NCBI RefSeq assembly: GCF_000379965.1
Contig: NZ_KB904334.1
Coordinates: 1 to 64,000, forward strand
DNA: 64,000 nt
Direction of reading: 5' to 3'
Origin: Hoylesella nanceiensis DSM 19126 = JCM 15639
GTDB taxonomy: Bacteria; Bacteroidota; Bacteroidia; Bacteroidales; Bacteroidaceae
A model generated the notes under the pieces. The model had not been told where the DNA came from and made no database searches. It saw only the letters and a program-made list of their open reading frames with translations. Positions 24,688 to 34,900 of this stretch are shown one piece after another. The number at the start of each line of letters is the position of its first letter. The first letter of the stretch is position 1. The translations under genes and the position numbers were made by a program.

Positions 24688-27366
24688 TTACCAACCTGGG
24701 TTTTGTTTCCAGTCATTATATTTTAAGAATTCGCTATTAGGAATAGGATACCAATACATCTTTGGCATAAAGACACGATGTTCAATAACCTTTGGAGAGT
24801 AAACAAATGCAGCTCCAGGAACGGCTGGTGTCACCACTTTCTTCAATGGTTCGTTGGTTCGAGTGTACACTCTTACCCAGTCGATGTCCATCTTTAGCTC
24901 TCTTAAAGAAGGGTCTCTATCTTCAGGATAGCCCACTCCTATTCTATCAGGAGCACCTATTTGACCTGTGATTGCAAAGTCCCAAGCTTTCTTTTCTAAT
25001 CCTTGTTTAAATGTTTCGATAACAAACTTGTTGTATCTATCACCATGATCACGAGTCTTAAACGTATTGGTTTCTTGTCCATCGAATAAGAATGTGATGA
25101 TAGCATGCTTCTTTGGTTCTGCTGGATCTGGCTCTATTTGCACACCATAAGTGTGGAAGTCGTTGCCAGGGTTAAAGTTCAAAGAGTGATGTCTGCCGAA
25201 ACCATTAGCGTTAACTACCAACGAATTGGTTTGATTATCGTGAATGTGAACTGTTTGACTCACCTTGTATTTTTGAGGATAGTTCTCGAATTCTTTCACA
25301 AAGAACTCTTGAATATCTAACTCACATACATCATATCCAAGATGATGTCTTAACCATGAGCTCATCCATACACCATAGTTCCAGGGGATTTTAGCACGGA
25401 TTTCAATTCTACTATATAAAGGATAGTATTTAGCTTCATTGCCATACTTGCTAGTTTCACGGCTGATTAGACCACCAGACCACCATGGTTCTTTCTTAGA
25501 AGCATCTTTATGTGCGCTCTTTGGTGGGTTTCCGTTGCGTGTTGCAGTGATTCTTGCAAAGCTTAAACCATTCTCTTTAACCATAGACACTTGTTCTTCA
25601 CGATAGGTTTGCACCATTCCTTGTTGCTGACCGTATTGTGCGTTCTTTGTACGAGAATCACCTAAGACACCCCAATAGTGGTGATCTATGCTTGAAGCAT
25701 TGAACTCGTCGCCATCATAATAATACCAACCTGCTGGAATTTCACTTGCAGGAATAGTTTCAGTTGTTGTACTTCCTGTTGTAGATGAACTGCCACTGCC
25801 TCCTGTTTGGGTTGCAGTGATGTCTAAACCTTGTAGATCTGAGCCTAAAGTTTTAGAACCAATCTTCCATCTACGCACGTCCCATGCTCTGTGTTCTTCG
25901 AACGCAAGCTCTACTCTTCTTTCTCTTCTGATTGCCTCTCTCATTGCTTCTTGAGACAAACCAGCAGCTAAAGCAGGTTGATGAGCACGTTGACGAACAG
26001 CGTTTAGATAAGTAAGAATGTCTGCATGACCAGGATTATACTCGTTAAGAGCTTCGGCATAGTTTAGATACATCTCTGCTAATCTAAAGATTGGCCATGT
26101 GTGTCCCAATCCATTTGAAGCGGTTAAGACATTCACATCTTCGTTTAAATACTTGCGAAGGTAATATCCTGTCTTGGTTCCATTGGGCTTATTCACCCCG
26201 TCTTTACTATCTGTTGCGGTTTCAACCTTTGCGTTTTTCAAGTTAGAACCATTGTAGAAAAGAGTTGCATTCAATCGTTCGTCACGATCTTTGTATGGCT
26301 CTGCAGCCTGTTGAGCATTCGCCCAGCTAAACAATGAGCCGTCTTTCATCTCGTAAGCGTCAACAAGATTCTGTGAAGGATTAATGCCTCCTTGACCTCC
26401 GAAGCTTACAGGAAAGTTTCTTTTCTCTAGGTCTGCGCTGTTATTATAACGCTTAGCGAAAATCATTTCACTACTCTTGAAGTTGTTCTTAAATAGACTT
26501 GAGTAGCTTGGATGTAAGCTATATTGAGTGATGTCGATAACAGCTTTTGCAGCCTTTGCAGCCTTTTCCCACTTAGCAGGAGAGCTTGGAAGATTGCTTT
26601 CGTCTGTGTTTTGCCATTGAACATATAGCGGACTTGCTGCATATAACAACAAACGGCTCTTCAATGCCAATGCAGCTCCCTTGGTTGCGTGACCCAATGC
26701 GCTCTCATCTCTCCATGGAGTTAATTCCAAATCTTTAGCAGCTGCATCACACTCGTTAGCAATTGCGTTAACACAATCGTCCATACTTGGGCGTTTAACA
26801 TCGCTATGATTAGCCTCTAAAGCCAATACTGACGAAACATAAGGAGTAGGACCAAAACGCTTTAGCAACTCAAAGTGGAAATAAGCACGCAAGAAACGAG
26901 CCTCAGCCTTCCACACTTTCAAATCCTTTAAGCGGTTTTCATACTCTGTTGTGTTATTTGGATCGAGCTTATACTTATCCAAATTCACTTTGTCTACATT
27001 GTCAATAAACTCAGAAGCAAGGCGAATTCCAGTGTAACATCTATTCCAAATGTCATCTGGATTATTGTTATCTGTCCATGAACCAATGTTGAACAACTGA
27101 ATATTTGAACCATCAATGCGATGTTCTGCATCATCAGTTGCAGCGTCGAACATACCTCCTTCAGAGAATCTCATAAAGCCATCGGGAATGAGTTCATAAA
27201 CACTCACTAAATTCTTTGCAGTTAGTTCGTATGAAGAGAAAGTCTTTTCCTTGCTTACATACGAGTCGGTTTCTCTATTTAAGAAGTCACTACATGACGA
27301 GAAAGCTAATCCTAATACAAGAACTTTAGATATAATAAAATAATTTCGATAGTGTTTTTTCATCAT
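24688..27366 (-). CDS. SusD-family lipoprotein with an inserted GH16 glycanase domain
   Basis: The 892-residue protein starts with a lipobox (FSSC, Cys25). Residues 25 to about 515 are a SusD/RagB protein (ARFLRAYFHFELLKRFGPTPYV near 157; RRERRVELAFEEHRAWDVRRW at 480-500). After the strand LQGLDITAT and a Gly/Ser/Thr linker (about 520-540), residues 545-838 are a GH16 domain: DGDEFNASSIDHHYWG, then YSRIEIRAKIPWNYGVWMSSWL, then the catalytic signature ELDIQE with nucleophile Glu682, Asp684 and acid/base Glu687, and a closing MDIDWVRVYTR. Residues 855-892 return to SusD sequence and end with the standard YPIPNSEF...WKQNPGW. The enzyme therefore lies inside the SusD fold. It follows SusC by 19 bp. 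Endo-cleavage of a beta-1,3/1,4-glucan or a galactose-based host glycan is inferred. Confidence 0.88.
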   Translation of the reverse strand: MMKKHYRNYFIISKVLVLGLAFSSCSDFLNRETDSYVSKEKTFSSYELTAKNLVSVYELIPDGFMRFSEGGMFDAATDDAEHRIDGSNIQLFNIGSWTDNNNPDDIWNRCYTGIRLASEFIDNVDKVNLDKYKLDPNNTTEYENRLKDLKVWKAEARFLRAYFHFELLKRFGPTPYVSSVLALEANHSDVKRPSMDDCVNAIANECDAAAKDLELTPWRDESALGHATKGAALALKSRLLLYAASPLYVQWQNTDESNLPSSPAKWEKAAKAAKAVIDITQYSLHPSYSSLFKNNFKSSEMIFAKRYNNSADLEKRNFPVSFGGQGGINPSQNLVDAYEMKDGSLFSWANAQQAAEPYKDRDERLNATLFYNGSNLKNAKVETATDSKDGVNKPNGTKTGYYLRKYLNEDVNVLTASNGLGHTWPIFRLAEMYLNYAEALNEYNPGHADILTYLNAVRQRAHQPALAAGLSQEAMREAIRRERRVELAFEEHRAWDVRRWKIGSKTLGSDLQGLDITATQTGGSGSSSTTGSTTTETIPASEIPAGWYYYDGDEFNASSIDHHYWGVLGDSRTKNAQYGQQQGMVQTYREEQVSMVKENGLSFARITATRNGNPPKSAHKDASKKEPWWSGGLISRETSKYGNEAKYYPLYSRIEIRAKIPWNYGVWMSSWLRHHLGYDVCELDIQEFFVKEFENYPQKYKVSQTVHIHDNQTNSLVVNANGFGRHHSLNFNPGNDFHTYGVQIEPDPAEPKKHAIITFLFDGQETNTFKTRDHGDRYNKFVIETFKQGLEKKAWDFAITGQIGAPDRIGVGYPEDRDPSLRELKMDIDWVRVYTRTNEPLKKVVTPAVPGAAFVYSPKVIEHRVFMPKMYWYPIPNSEFLKYNDWKQNPGW

Positions 27367-27385
27367 CTTTACCTTTCATTTAAGT

Positions 27386-30202
27386 TTATAATGATACTTT
27401 TAATCCTACGTTTACAGTCTTTGTAATAGGATAATTATTCATTGTATTCATCTCAGCATCAAACAAACCATTGAGCTTACTGATTGTAAACAAGTTGGTT
27501 GCATTGACGTATAGGTACATATTCTTTATCTTCATCTTATTGAGGAAAGGCGAAGTTAAAGTGTAACCTAATTGAACATGGCGCAATCTTAGATAAGCAC
27601 CGCTACGTTGCCAATATGTAGATGAACGATAATTGTTCGAAAATATTGTTGACGATAGGCGTGGATAAGATGCGTTAGGATTGCTCTCTGTCCATGAATC
27701 CATTGCAAGAGTTGAAGCAGAAGAGTTGTCTTGGAACGAATAGATACCTGTTCCTGCAAGTGTCAATGTTCTGTTTGCCACTCCATAAGCCAATGCTTCG
27801 AAGTCGAAGTTATTCCACTTGAAACCAAAACGCAATGAATACATCCACTCAGGAACTGTTGAATAGCCTGCAGCTGTAATGTCTTTATCATCGATAACGT
27901 TGTCGTTATTGAGGTCTTTGTATCGAATATCACCGGGACGAACTTGACCAAACTGAGGAATTGCACTGCCAGTAGCAAGGTTTCCTGCGTTATCAAAGTC
28001 GTTAGTGCCATACAATCCTTGAGCGATAAGAGTGTAAGGAGTGTCTATTGCGTGTCCTTTTCTGTAAAGATAAGGATATGCTTTAGCCTCTTCGCCCATG
28101 TTTACGATCTCGTTTTTAGCATAACTCAACATACCATTCACAAAGTAATTCACCTTTTTATTGATGTTTCCATGGTATGAAAGGTTCAATTCAAAGCCGT
28201 GATTCTTCACCTCACCAACATTAATATAAGGTACTAAGCTACCGAATGATGCTCCAACAATTCCAGGAACAGAGCTATATGATTGAGTAAGAATACCGCT
28301 TTGACGTTCTGAGAACAAATCGAATGTGATGTCAAAGTTCTTCCACAAGGTTGCATCAACACCTAAGTTAAAGATATGTTTGTGCTCCCATGTAGCGTCT
28401 TTGTTTGCCAACATCAAGGCTCTAAAGCCTGAACTGTTGTTAGAGTTCACACCGAATAGGTAGCCACCATTGCTCTTATACACTGCATCGAACAAGTGTC
28501 TGCCTTGTGTTTGGTCGTTTCCAACCATACCATAAGATGCTCTTAGCTTCAAGAAGTCTACTGTGTTACATTGCTTTAGGAATGCTTCGTTAGACAAAAT
28601 CCAACCTAAAGACAATGAAGGGAACAAGCCAAAACGTTTTGATTCATAGAAGTTATCACTTCCCATGTACGATGTTGAGAGTGTAGCAAAATAGGTTTTA
28701 CGATAGCCATACTCTACATTTGCTCCATAGTTGATGTACTTTCTGTCGTAACGCACACCATATTCTTTATAAATATCAGATAAAGCGAAGAGCAAAGCCT
28801 TTACATCGTGCATGCCAAACGATTGCTTATAGTTTAATTGTCCACGTAAGTTGAAACGTGTAGCATCTGTTTTAAAGCCTTCTTCTGCTGTTAATGGCGA
28901 ATCAACTCCAAAGGGAGTGTAAGCATAAACGGTCATATTGTTAGCATCAACTCCTGTTTGCGACAATGCATAACGTGCATAAGTGCGAGTTTTAGGCGAT
29001 GTTTCTATAAGCGTATTGTAATATCCTGCAGCCACAGAAGCGTCTAAACCTGGGAGCAGTTTGTTTAAATCATACTTTAATTGAAGAATGATTTGCAAAC
29101 GTCTACTGTTCTCTTTGTTGAGTCCTTGCTTCAATAAATCACCCACAGGGTTGGTAAATACGGCATTACCTCCCATTGTTCCATTGGGGTTATAGATAGG
29201 GAATGCAACCGAAGGAATGCGTCTTGTGAGTGCTAATAACGAATAAGCATCATACGAACCGCCTGGAGTTGTATGCTCACCGATATTTCCTCCAGCATAT
29301 AAAGCAGCTGATAATTGCTTACTTATATTGATATCAATGTTTGTTCTGAAGTTAAATCGAGTGAGAGAAGTATTGGCATTTTCTTTACCTTTCCTATCAA
29401 CTCCATTGTATAAACCTCCATTACTCAATAGACCAAGGGTGACATAATATCTCAAAACATCATTTCCACCTCTAAAAGTCATATCTCCTCTGGTTAAAGG
29501 AGCAGTGTTCTTTAGAACAGCTTTTTGCCAATTTACATTAGGATAAAGGTATGGATTGGTGCCCATCTTTATCTCGTTTAATTGGTCTTGAGAATATTTT
29601 GGTGCCAAACCATCATTCACCAAGGCTTGATTATACAAGTTAGCATAATCCACTCCGTCTAAAACTGGAGACAACTGAGTTGGAGTTTGAATACCTGTTT
29701 GTAAACGAATTTCAACCGAAGAGCCTGCAGTTCTACCCTTCTTTGTTTCGATTAGTATCACACCATTAGCCGCTCTACCTCCATAAAGAGCTAATGCTGC
29801 AGCGTCTTTCAACACAGTTACGGTCTCGATTTCATTCGCAGACACCATATCTAAAGAGCTTTCAAATCCGTCTACTATAACTAATGCTGTCTGTTGTTGT
29901 GCATAAGAGCTTCTTCCTCTTACATAAACATTAGATAAAGAGAAATCATTTCCTGGCTCTCCGCTATTTTGTTGTACCATTAATCCAGGTAATAATCCTT
30001 GAAGAACATTACCAACAGATGGAATACTGATATCATTTATCACCTCACCTTTGATGATTGACTTTGCAACGGTTGAGCTATTGACATGCAAAGAATCTCG
30101 ATTTGTGATATAAGTCTTTATATCTTTGCTTGTAGACCCATACAAATAAGCATTTCCGCTATGAGCCATTAACAAGCTAAAAAGTATTACTTTATATTTC
30201 AT
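27386..30202 (-). CDS. SusC-family TonB-dependent transporter lacking the CNA-B domain
   Basis: This 938-residue outer membrane transporter is the presumed barrel partner of the SusD-GH16 protein, whose gene follows after 19 bp. A signal peptide is followed after only ~40 residues by the plug domain (GNVLQGLLPGLMVQQNSGEPG, NVYVRGRSS, VTVLKDAAALALYGGRAANGVI). The carboxypeptidase-regulatory-like domain common in SusC proteins is absent, which explains the short length. The rest is beta-barrel, ending TKTVNVGLKVSL. It is the second SusC in the operon. A short N-terminal region may change how it engages TonB. Confidence 0.93.
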   Translation of the reverse strand: MKYKVILFSLLMAHSGNAYLYGSTSKDIKTYITNRDSLHVNSSTVAKSIIKGEVINDISIPSVGNVLQGLLPGLMVQQNSGEPGNDFSLSNVYVRGRSSYAQQQTALVIVDGFESSLDMVSANEIETVTVLKDAAALALYGGRAANGVILIETKKGRTAGSSVEIRLQTGIQTPTQLSPVLDGVDYANLYNQALVNDGLAPKYSQDQLNEIKMGTNPYLYPNVNWQKAVLKNTAPLTRGDMTFRGGNDVLRYYVTLGLLSNGGLYNGVDRKGKENANTSLTRFNFRTNIDINISKQLSAALYAGGNIGEHTTPGGSYDAYSLLALTRRIPSVAFPIYNPNGTMGGNAVFTNPVGDLLKQGLNKENSRRLQIILQLKYDLNKLLPGLDASVAAGYYNTLIETSPKTRTYARYALSQTGVDANNMTVYAYTPFGVDSPLTAEEGFKTDATRFNLRGQLNYKQSFGMHDVKALLFALSDIYKEYGVRYDRKYINYGANVEYGYRKTYFATLSTSYMGSDNFYESKRFGLFPSLSLGWILSNEAFLKQCNTVDFLKLRASYGMVGNDQTQGRHLFDAVYKSNGGYLFGVNSNNSSGFRALMLANKDATWEHKHIFNLGVDATLWKNFDITFDLFSERQSGILTQSYSSVPGIVGASFGSLVPYINVGEVKNHGFELNLSYHGNINKKVNYFVNGMLSYAKNEIVNMGEEAKAYPYLYRKGHAIDTPYTLIAQGLYGTNDFDNAGNLATGSAIPQFGQVRPGDIRYKDLNNDNVIDDKDITAAGYSTVPEWMYSLRFGFKWNNFDFEALAYGVANRTLTLAGTGIYSFQDNSSASTLAMDSWTESNPNASYPRLSSTIFSNNYRSSTYWQRSGAYLRLRHVQLGYTLTSPFLNKMKIKNMYLYVNATNLFTISKLNGLFDAEMNTMNNYPITKTVNVGLKVSL

Positions 30203-30223
30203 AATCTAACTTATCTTTTCTAA

Positions 30224-31981
30224 TTACCAACCTGGGTTCTGCTTTAAATACCCTTTATCAATTTCGATTTGCTTAATAGGATGTAGATAAGAGCGTCTAC
30301 TCCAAGAACGACGTTCGAACACATAAGGTACATAATGCGCCTTATTAGGTTGTCCTACGATTGGACTTAGCTTCAAGCCATACATCTTTCCTTGCATCAC
30401 TCCTTCGTTTTCAGCAATCATCCAACGACGGATATCCCAGAAACGGTGGTCTTCATAAGCAAGTTCTACAGCTCTTTCATTACGCAATTTTTGTCTGAAT
30501 TCGTCCTTAGTTAAAGCATTATCAAAAGCAGGCATACCGCTTCTTGCACGAACAAGATTTACTGCTTGGAACGCTTCTGCAGGTGGATTATCGTAATATT
30601 CGTTAAGTGCTTCTGCATAATTCAAATACAACTCTGCCACTCTAAACACAATCCAGTCGATGTTTACTGTGTTTAATGGAGGTGTAACCTTTAGAGTTCG
30701 AGGCACCCATTTACGCACTAAGTGCTTTGTTTTATCGTTAGCTACACTGTGAGCACCGCCTGGGAAGAAGTTTAAAACACCCACTTCGTCATTCCAAAGT
30801 GCACCATGTGCTGCAATAGTTTGCTTGAATCGAGGGTCAAGAGATTCGTATATATCTAACAAGTCATCTCCTCCGTTATCTTTCCACGCTGCCTTTTGAC
30901 CTGTCTTTGTTTCATAATACTTCACAAAGTTAAAGGTTGCGAATAGTCCACCATCAGACCAACTCTGGTTATTTGCCCAAGATGGCAAGTCAGCTGCTAA
31001 TGGTTTCTCGCTCACTTTGAAGTTACGATACTTCTTATTAGCAAGAATGATCTCGCAGTTATCAGGCAAAGTCCACATCTGCTCATAGTTGGTTTCAGGG
31101 TTACCTTCATCATATAAAGCATAGAAACCACTTGCTTTCACTGCATCGATAGCATCTTTTGCTGCGTCTGCAGCCTTCTTCCATCTTTCTTTATCTTCAG
31201 AAGCGTATCCAATAAGATTGTTATCTGCACCTAAAGAGAGATATGGATGATTTGTATTAAACAAAGGACTTGCTGCATAAAGCAATACTCTTGCCTTTAA
31301 ACTCAATGCTGCTACTCTATTAGCACGACCCTTTTTGGTTGCGTCTGTATAATAGTTTGGAAGCAACTTAGCCGCTCTATCGCAGTCTGCCACAATTGAA
31401 TCTACACAATCAGCGAATGTGTTTCGAGGCAAAGTAGTAACATCGCTGGCATTTAAACGACGACGAACGATGGGCAATCCACCATATCTATACACGCCTT
31501 CCCAAAACACTAATGCTCTCATAAAATAAGCTTCACCAGTTGCTCGGGTATTAAATTCAGGGTCACCTTGGTCTAATGGCACCTCATGAAGACGCTCTAA
31601 CAAGATGTTACACTTACGCAATGTCTCCCATCTCATAGTGTGATGTGGGTCTTCATCCCAGTCAATACTATTGTTATTGTGGTTATCTTTGTTCCAAGAG
31701 GAATTTCCTTTACCCCACTCTGCACCTTCTTCAGCCTCATCACATGCAGAAGCTAAGGTAGAAGAAGCAGCCAACTTACGGTCGGCATCACTACTATTCA
31801 TAGAGAAACCCAAAGGCATACCTTCGGCATACACGCCAGTTAGGTAGCTTTCTGTTAGGGTTCTATCTGCAAAAACCTTGTTTTCATCAAGCTCTGCAGA
31901 TGGTGGTGTCTCTAAATAATCACTACACGAGGTGAGTAGAGCACCACAAACAAGTATATAGATTAAATTCTTTCTTTTCAT
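30224..31981 (-). CDS. SusD/RagB-family lipoprotein
   Basis: This 585-residue surface lipoprotein has lipobox LTSC (Cys19). SusD features include AYFMRALVFWEGVYRYGGLPIV, LRNERAVELAYEDHRFWDIRRWM and the closing YLHPIKQIEI...YLKQNPGW. In this ordinary SusD only about 50 residues separate WDIRRW from the final motif, which shows where the neighbouring SusD-GH16 protein has its insertion. The gene begins 4 bp after the STN-SusC stop, so it is that transporter's partner. Confidence 0.94.
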   Translation of the reverse strand: MKRKNLIYILVCGALLTSCSDYLETPPSAELDENKVFADRTLTESYLTGVYAEGMPLGFSMNSSDADRKLAASSTLASACDEAEEGAEWGKGNSSWNKDNHNNNSIDWDEDPHHTMRWETLRKCNILLERLHEVPLDQGDPEFNTRATGEAYFMRALVFWEGVYRYGGLPIVRRRLNASDVTTLPRNTFADCVDSIVADCDRAAKLLPNYYTDATKKGRANRVAALSLKARVLLYAASPLFNTNHPYLSLGADNNLIGYASEDKERWKKAADAAKDAIDAVKASGFYALYDEGNPETNYEQMWTLPDNCEIILANKKYRNFKVSEKPLAADLPSWANNQSWSDGGLFATFNFVKYYETKTGQKAAWKDNGGDDLLDIYESLDPRFKQTIAAHGALWNDEVGVLNFFPGGAHSVANDKTKHLVRKWVPRTLKVTPPLNTVNIDWIVFRVAELYLNYAEALNEYYDNPPAEAFQAVNLVRARSGMPAFDNALTKDEFRQKLRNERAVELAYEDHRFWDIRRWMIAENEGVMQGKMYGLKLSPIVGQPNKAHYVPYVFERRSWSRRSYLHPIKQIEIDKGYLKQNPGW

Positions 31982-31985
31982 AAAA

Positions 31986-34900
31986 TCAGAAATTCACGTT
32001 AATACCAAGGTTATAAACTCTTTGCAAAGGATAGGTATTGATTTCCACGTTTCCACCTTTTGAAGGTGCTTCAGGGTCGAGGTCAATCACCTTTGTCAAT
32101 GTCAATAGGTTCGAACCGCTTATATATAGGCGAACACTTTCTAAGCCTAAGCTCTTCACAAATGCCTTTTTAAAGGTATAACCTACTTCAACATTCTTCA
32201 AACGAAGATACTTTGCATCTCTAATCCACAAGTCAGATTCACGATAGTTGTGGTCTGTTTCTCTGTTAGGATTAAGTGAAAGACGTGGGAAAGTGATCTT
32301 GTCGTTAGCTGCATAACGTTCTGGTGTCCAGCGTTCTTTAATCAACTCCTTAGCACTTTCTTCGCCTTTGATAAATGGCCACAATGAACGTCCAAAGTAT
32401 TTAATAGACACATTGTCTGCACCTTGCCACAAAGCAGAGAAGTCCCAGTTGTTCCAATTGAATCCAAAAGAGAAACCATACACGATTTCTGGAATGGGTG
32501 AATAACCAATTGGCACCATATCATAGTTGTCAATCTCACCATCTTTGTTCACGTCTACATATTTAACGTCTCCTGGTTGAAGCTTGTTTCCGCTCCAAGC
32601 ACTACGTGGACGGCTCAAAGAATTGATTTCTTCCCATGAGTTATAGAATCCATCTGTTAGCAAACCAAAGAACTGATCTTTGCGTCTTCCTGTTTCTAAC
32701 TGATATTTGTAGCGTTTATTCACCTCGTCTCTATAAAGGATTTTGTTACGAGCAAACGAGTAGTTGAAACGCACCCAATAGTTAAATTTGTTGATTCTGT
32801 TGCGATAGTTAACATCTAATTCCCAACCTTTGTTCTCCATTTCTCCCAAGTTATAAGCAGGAAGGTTTGCACCTATAATCATAGGTTGTGTTGAACGGTT
32901 GGCAAGAATGTTGTTTCTCTTTTCTTTAAACACATCGAACGAAACAGTAAGATGGTTCTTTAAGAGGTTAGCTTCGAATCCGAAGTTCATTTTTCGTGCC
33001 TTTTCCCATGTTAGATTGGGGTTTCCTATCTTGTTCTCGATAATCATTCGAGAAGTAGAATACGACGAAGCGTCACCGAAGTGATATTTATAAAAATCTT
33101 TATCAGGCGCATATCCGTAAGAAGAAGGCATGTAAAGGAAACGTTCGCCACCAATTTGATCGTTACCAACTTCACCGTATGAACCTCTAAGTTTTAAGAA
33201 AACAACCCAATCATTCTTTGGAAAGAAGGGCTCTTCGCTCACTACCCAACCCATAGAAAAGGCAGGGAAGAAACCAAAGCGTTTTCCTTTTGCAAAGTTC
33301 TCAGTACCGTTATAACCCATATTGATTTCGGCTAAGTAACGTGAATCGTAAGCGTATGTAATACGGCTCACTAAACCTTGATAGGCATTAGGTACGTTAA
33401 ACTTCAATGCAGGCGAATAATATTTACTTTGATTGTATAGCAACAATCCTGTAACATGGTGTTTGCCAAATTGTTGATCGTAGTTTAATGCAGCCTCAAA
33501 GTAAACCTTTTTGTTCTTATTCCAGCTGTGTCCAGTGTCCCAAACAGTCTCTTCTATTTGTGGAATCAACAAAACATTGTTAGGATCTTGTTGATCTCGG
33601 CGTGCAACATAGAAAGGATAGCTCTTATAGAACTTCTTTCTGCTATAGTAATAGCTGTCGTAAGCAATGCTTGCATGCACCTTTAAGCCTTTCAAAAGAA
33701 TACGAGAAAGGTCGTAGGTGAGCTTAAAAGTAGAGTTCAAATTGTTTCTACTATCTTTAGAAAAACCATTACTTAGAAGTGATTGCCATGGGTTGGTAGC
33801 TCCTAATCCATCTTGAATCTTAACAATTTTGCCATCGATCATACCTGGAGAGCTAAGTGGATTGGCAAACGAAATCGCCTTCCAAATATCGCTATTACCA
33901 GTACCTGGAGTCACAACATCTTCTATTTGCACTGCTAATTGTGCCGATGCTGTAAAATCATCAGTGATAGTAAAGTCGAGATTTGAACGGAAGTTATAAC
34001 GTGTGTTACGTGAGTTTACATCGTGGTCTTTATCGATTTTTGTATGTTTAAACATACCTTGTTGATCGAAGTAACCTGCAGAAATAAAGTACTTTACACG
34101 TTCTGTACCTCCACTAATATTAAAGTTGTGTTGTGTTCTAAAAGAAGTTTTCTTCAAAAAATCTGAAGTCCAATCCATATTAGGGTGCAACACAGGGTCG
34201 AATCCGTTTTTATACAATTCGATATCCTTATCTGTGAATCTTGGTTTGAAGGTTGCTCCAGAAGCATAAGCATCGTTCTTTTGCGCTTCGTTGTATAGAG
34301 TTGCATAGTCGGCACTATTCAAATAATGTGGAAGTGCTGTGGGTTGTTGCAACGATACGTTTGCCGAATAGCTTAAAGAAGGTTTGCTTTTGCTACCTTT
34401 ACGAGTGGTAATAAGCACCACACCATTTGCTCCTCGCACACCATAGATGGCAGTTGCAGAAGCATCTTTCAAGATATTAACAGATTCTATTTCGTTAGGA
34501 TCGATACCATTGAAGTTTGGTCGCTCCACACCATCAATCATAACAAGAGGCTCGGTGTTGTCTGTAAAGGTACTAACACCACGCACTAACAAGCTCGAAG
34601 CATCTTCACCAGGCGCTCCACTACGTTGAACTGCCACCAAACCAGGCATTCTTCCCACCAACATGTTACTGACATTGGCTTGTGGAGTTTGCACCAATTC
34701 TTTGGTAGACATGGTTGAAATAGCAGCAGTTACGCTCTCTTTCTTTTGCTTACCATATCCCACAACAACGATTTCGTCCAACTTTTGAGCGTTGTCTTCA
34801 CGCAAAACAACATGAAGTTTTTGCTTTCCTTTTGAAGAAATTTCTTGAGGTTGATAACCAATATAAGATACTAAAAGAATATCTTCGGGCGCAACCTCGA

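Noticed and set aside
24688-27366. Two separate genes wrongly merged (SusD and GH16)
   Set aside because: The frame is continuous, the GH16 part has no own signal peptide or start, and the SusD closing motif reappears after the GH16 domain, so it is one gene with an insertion.
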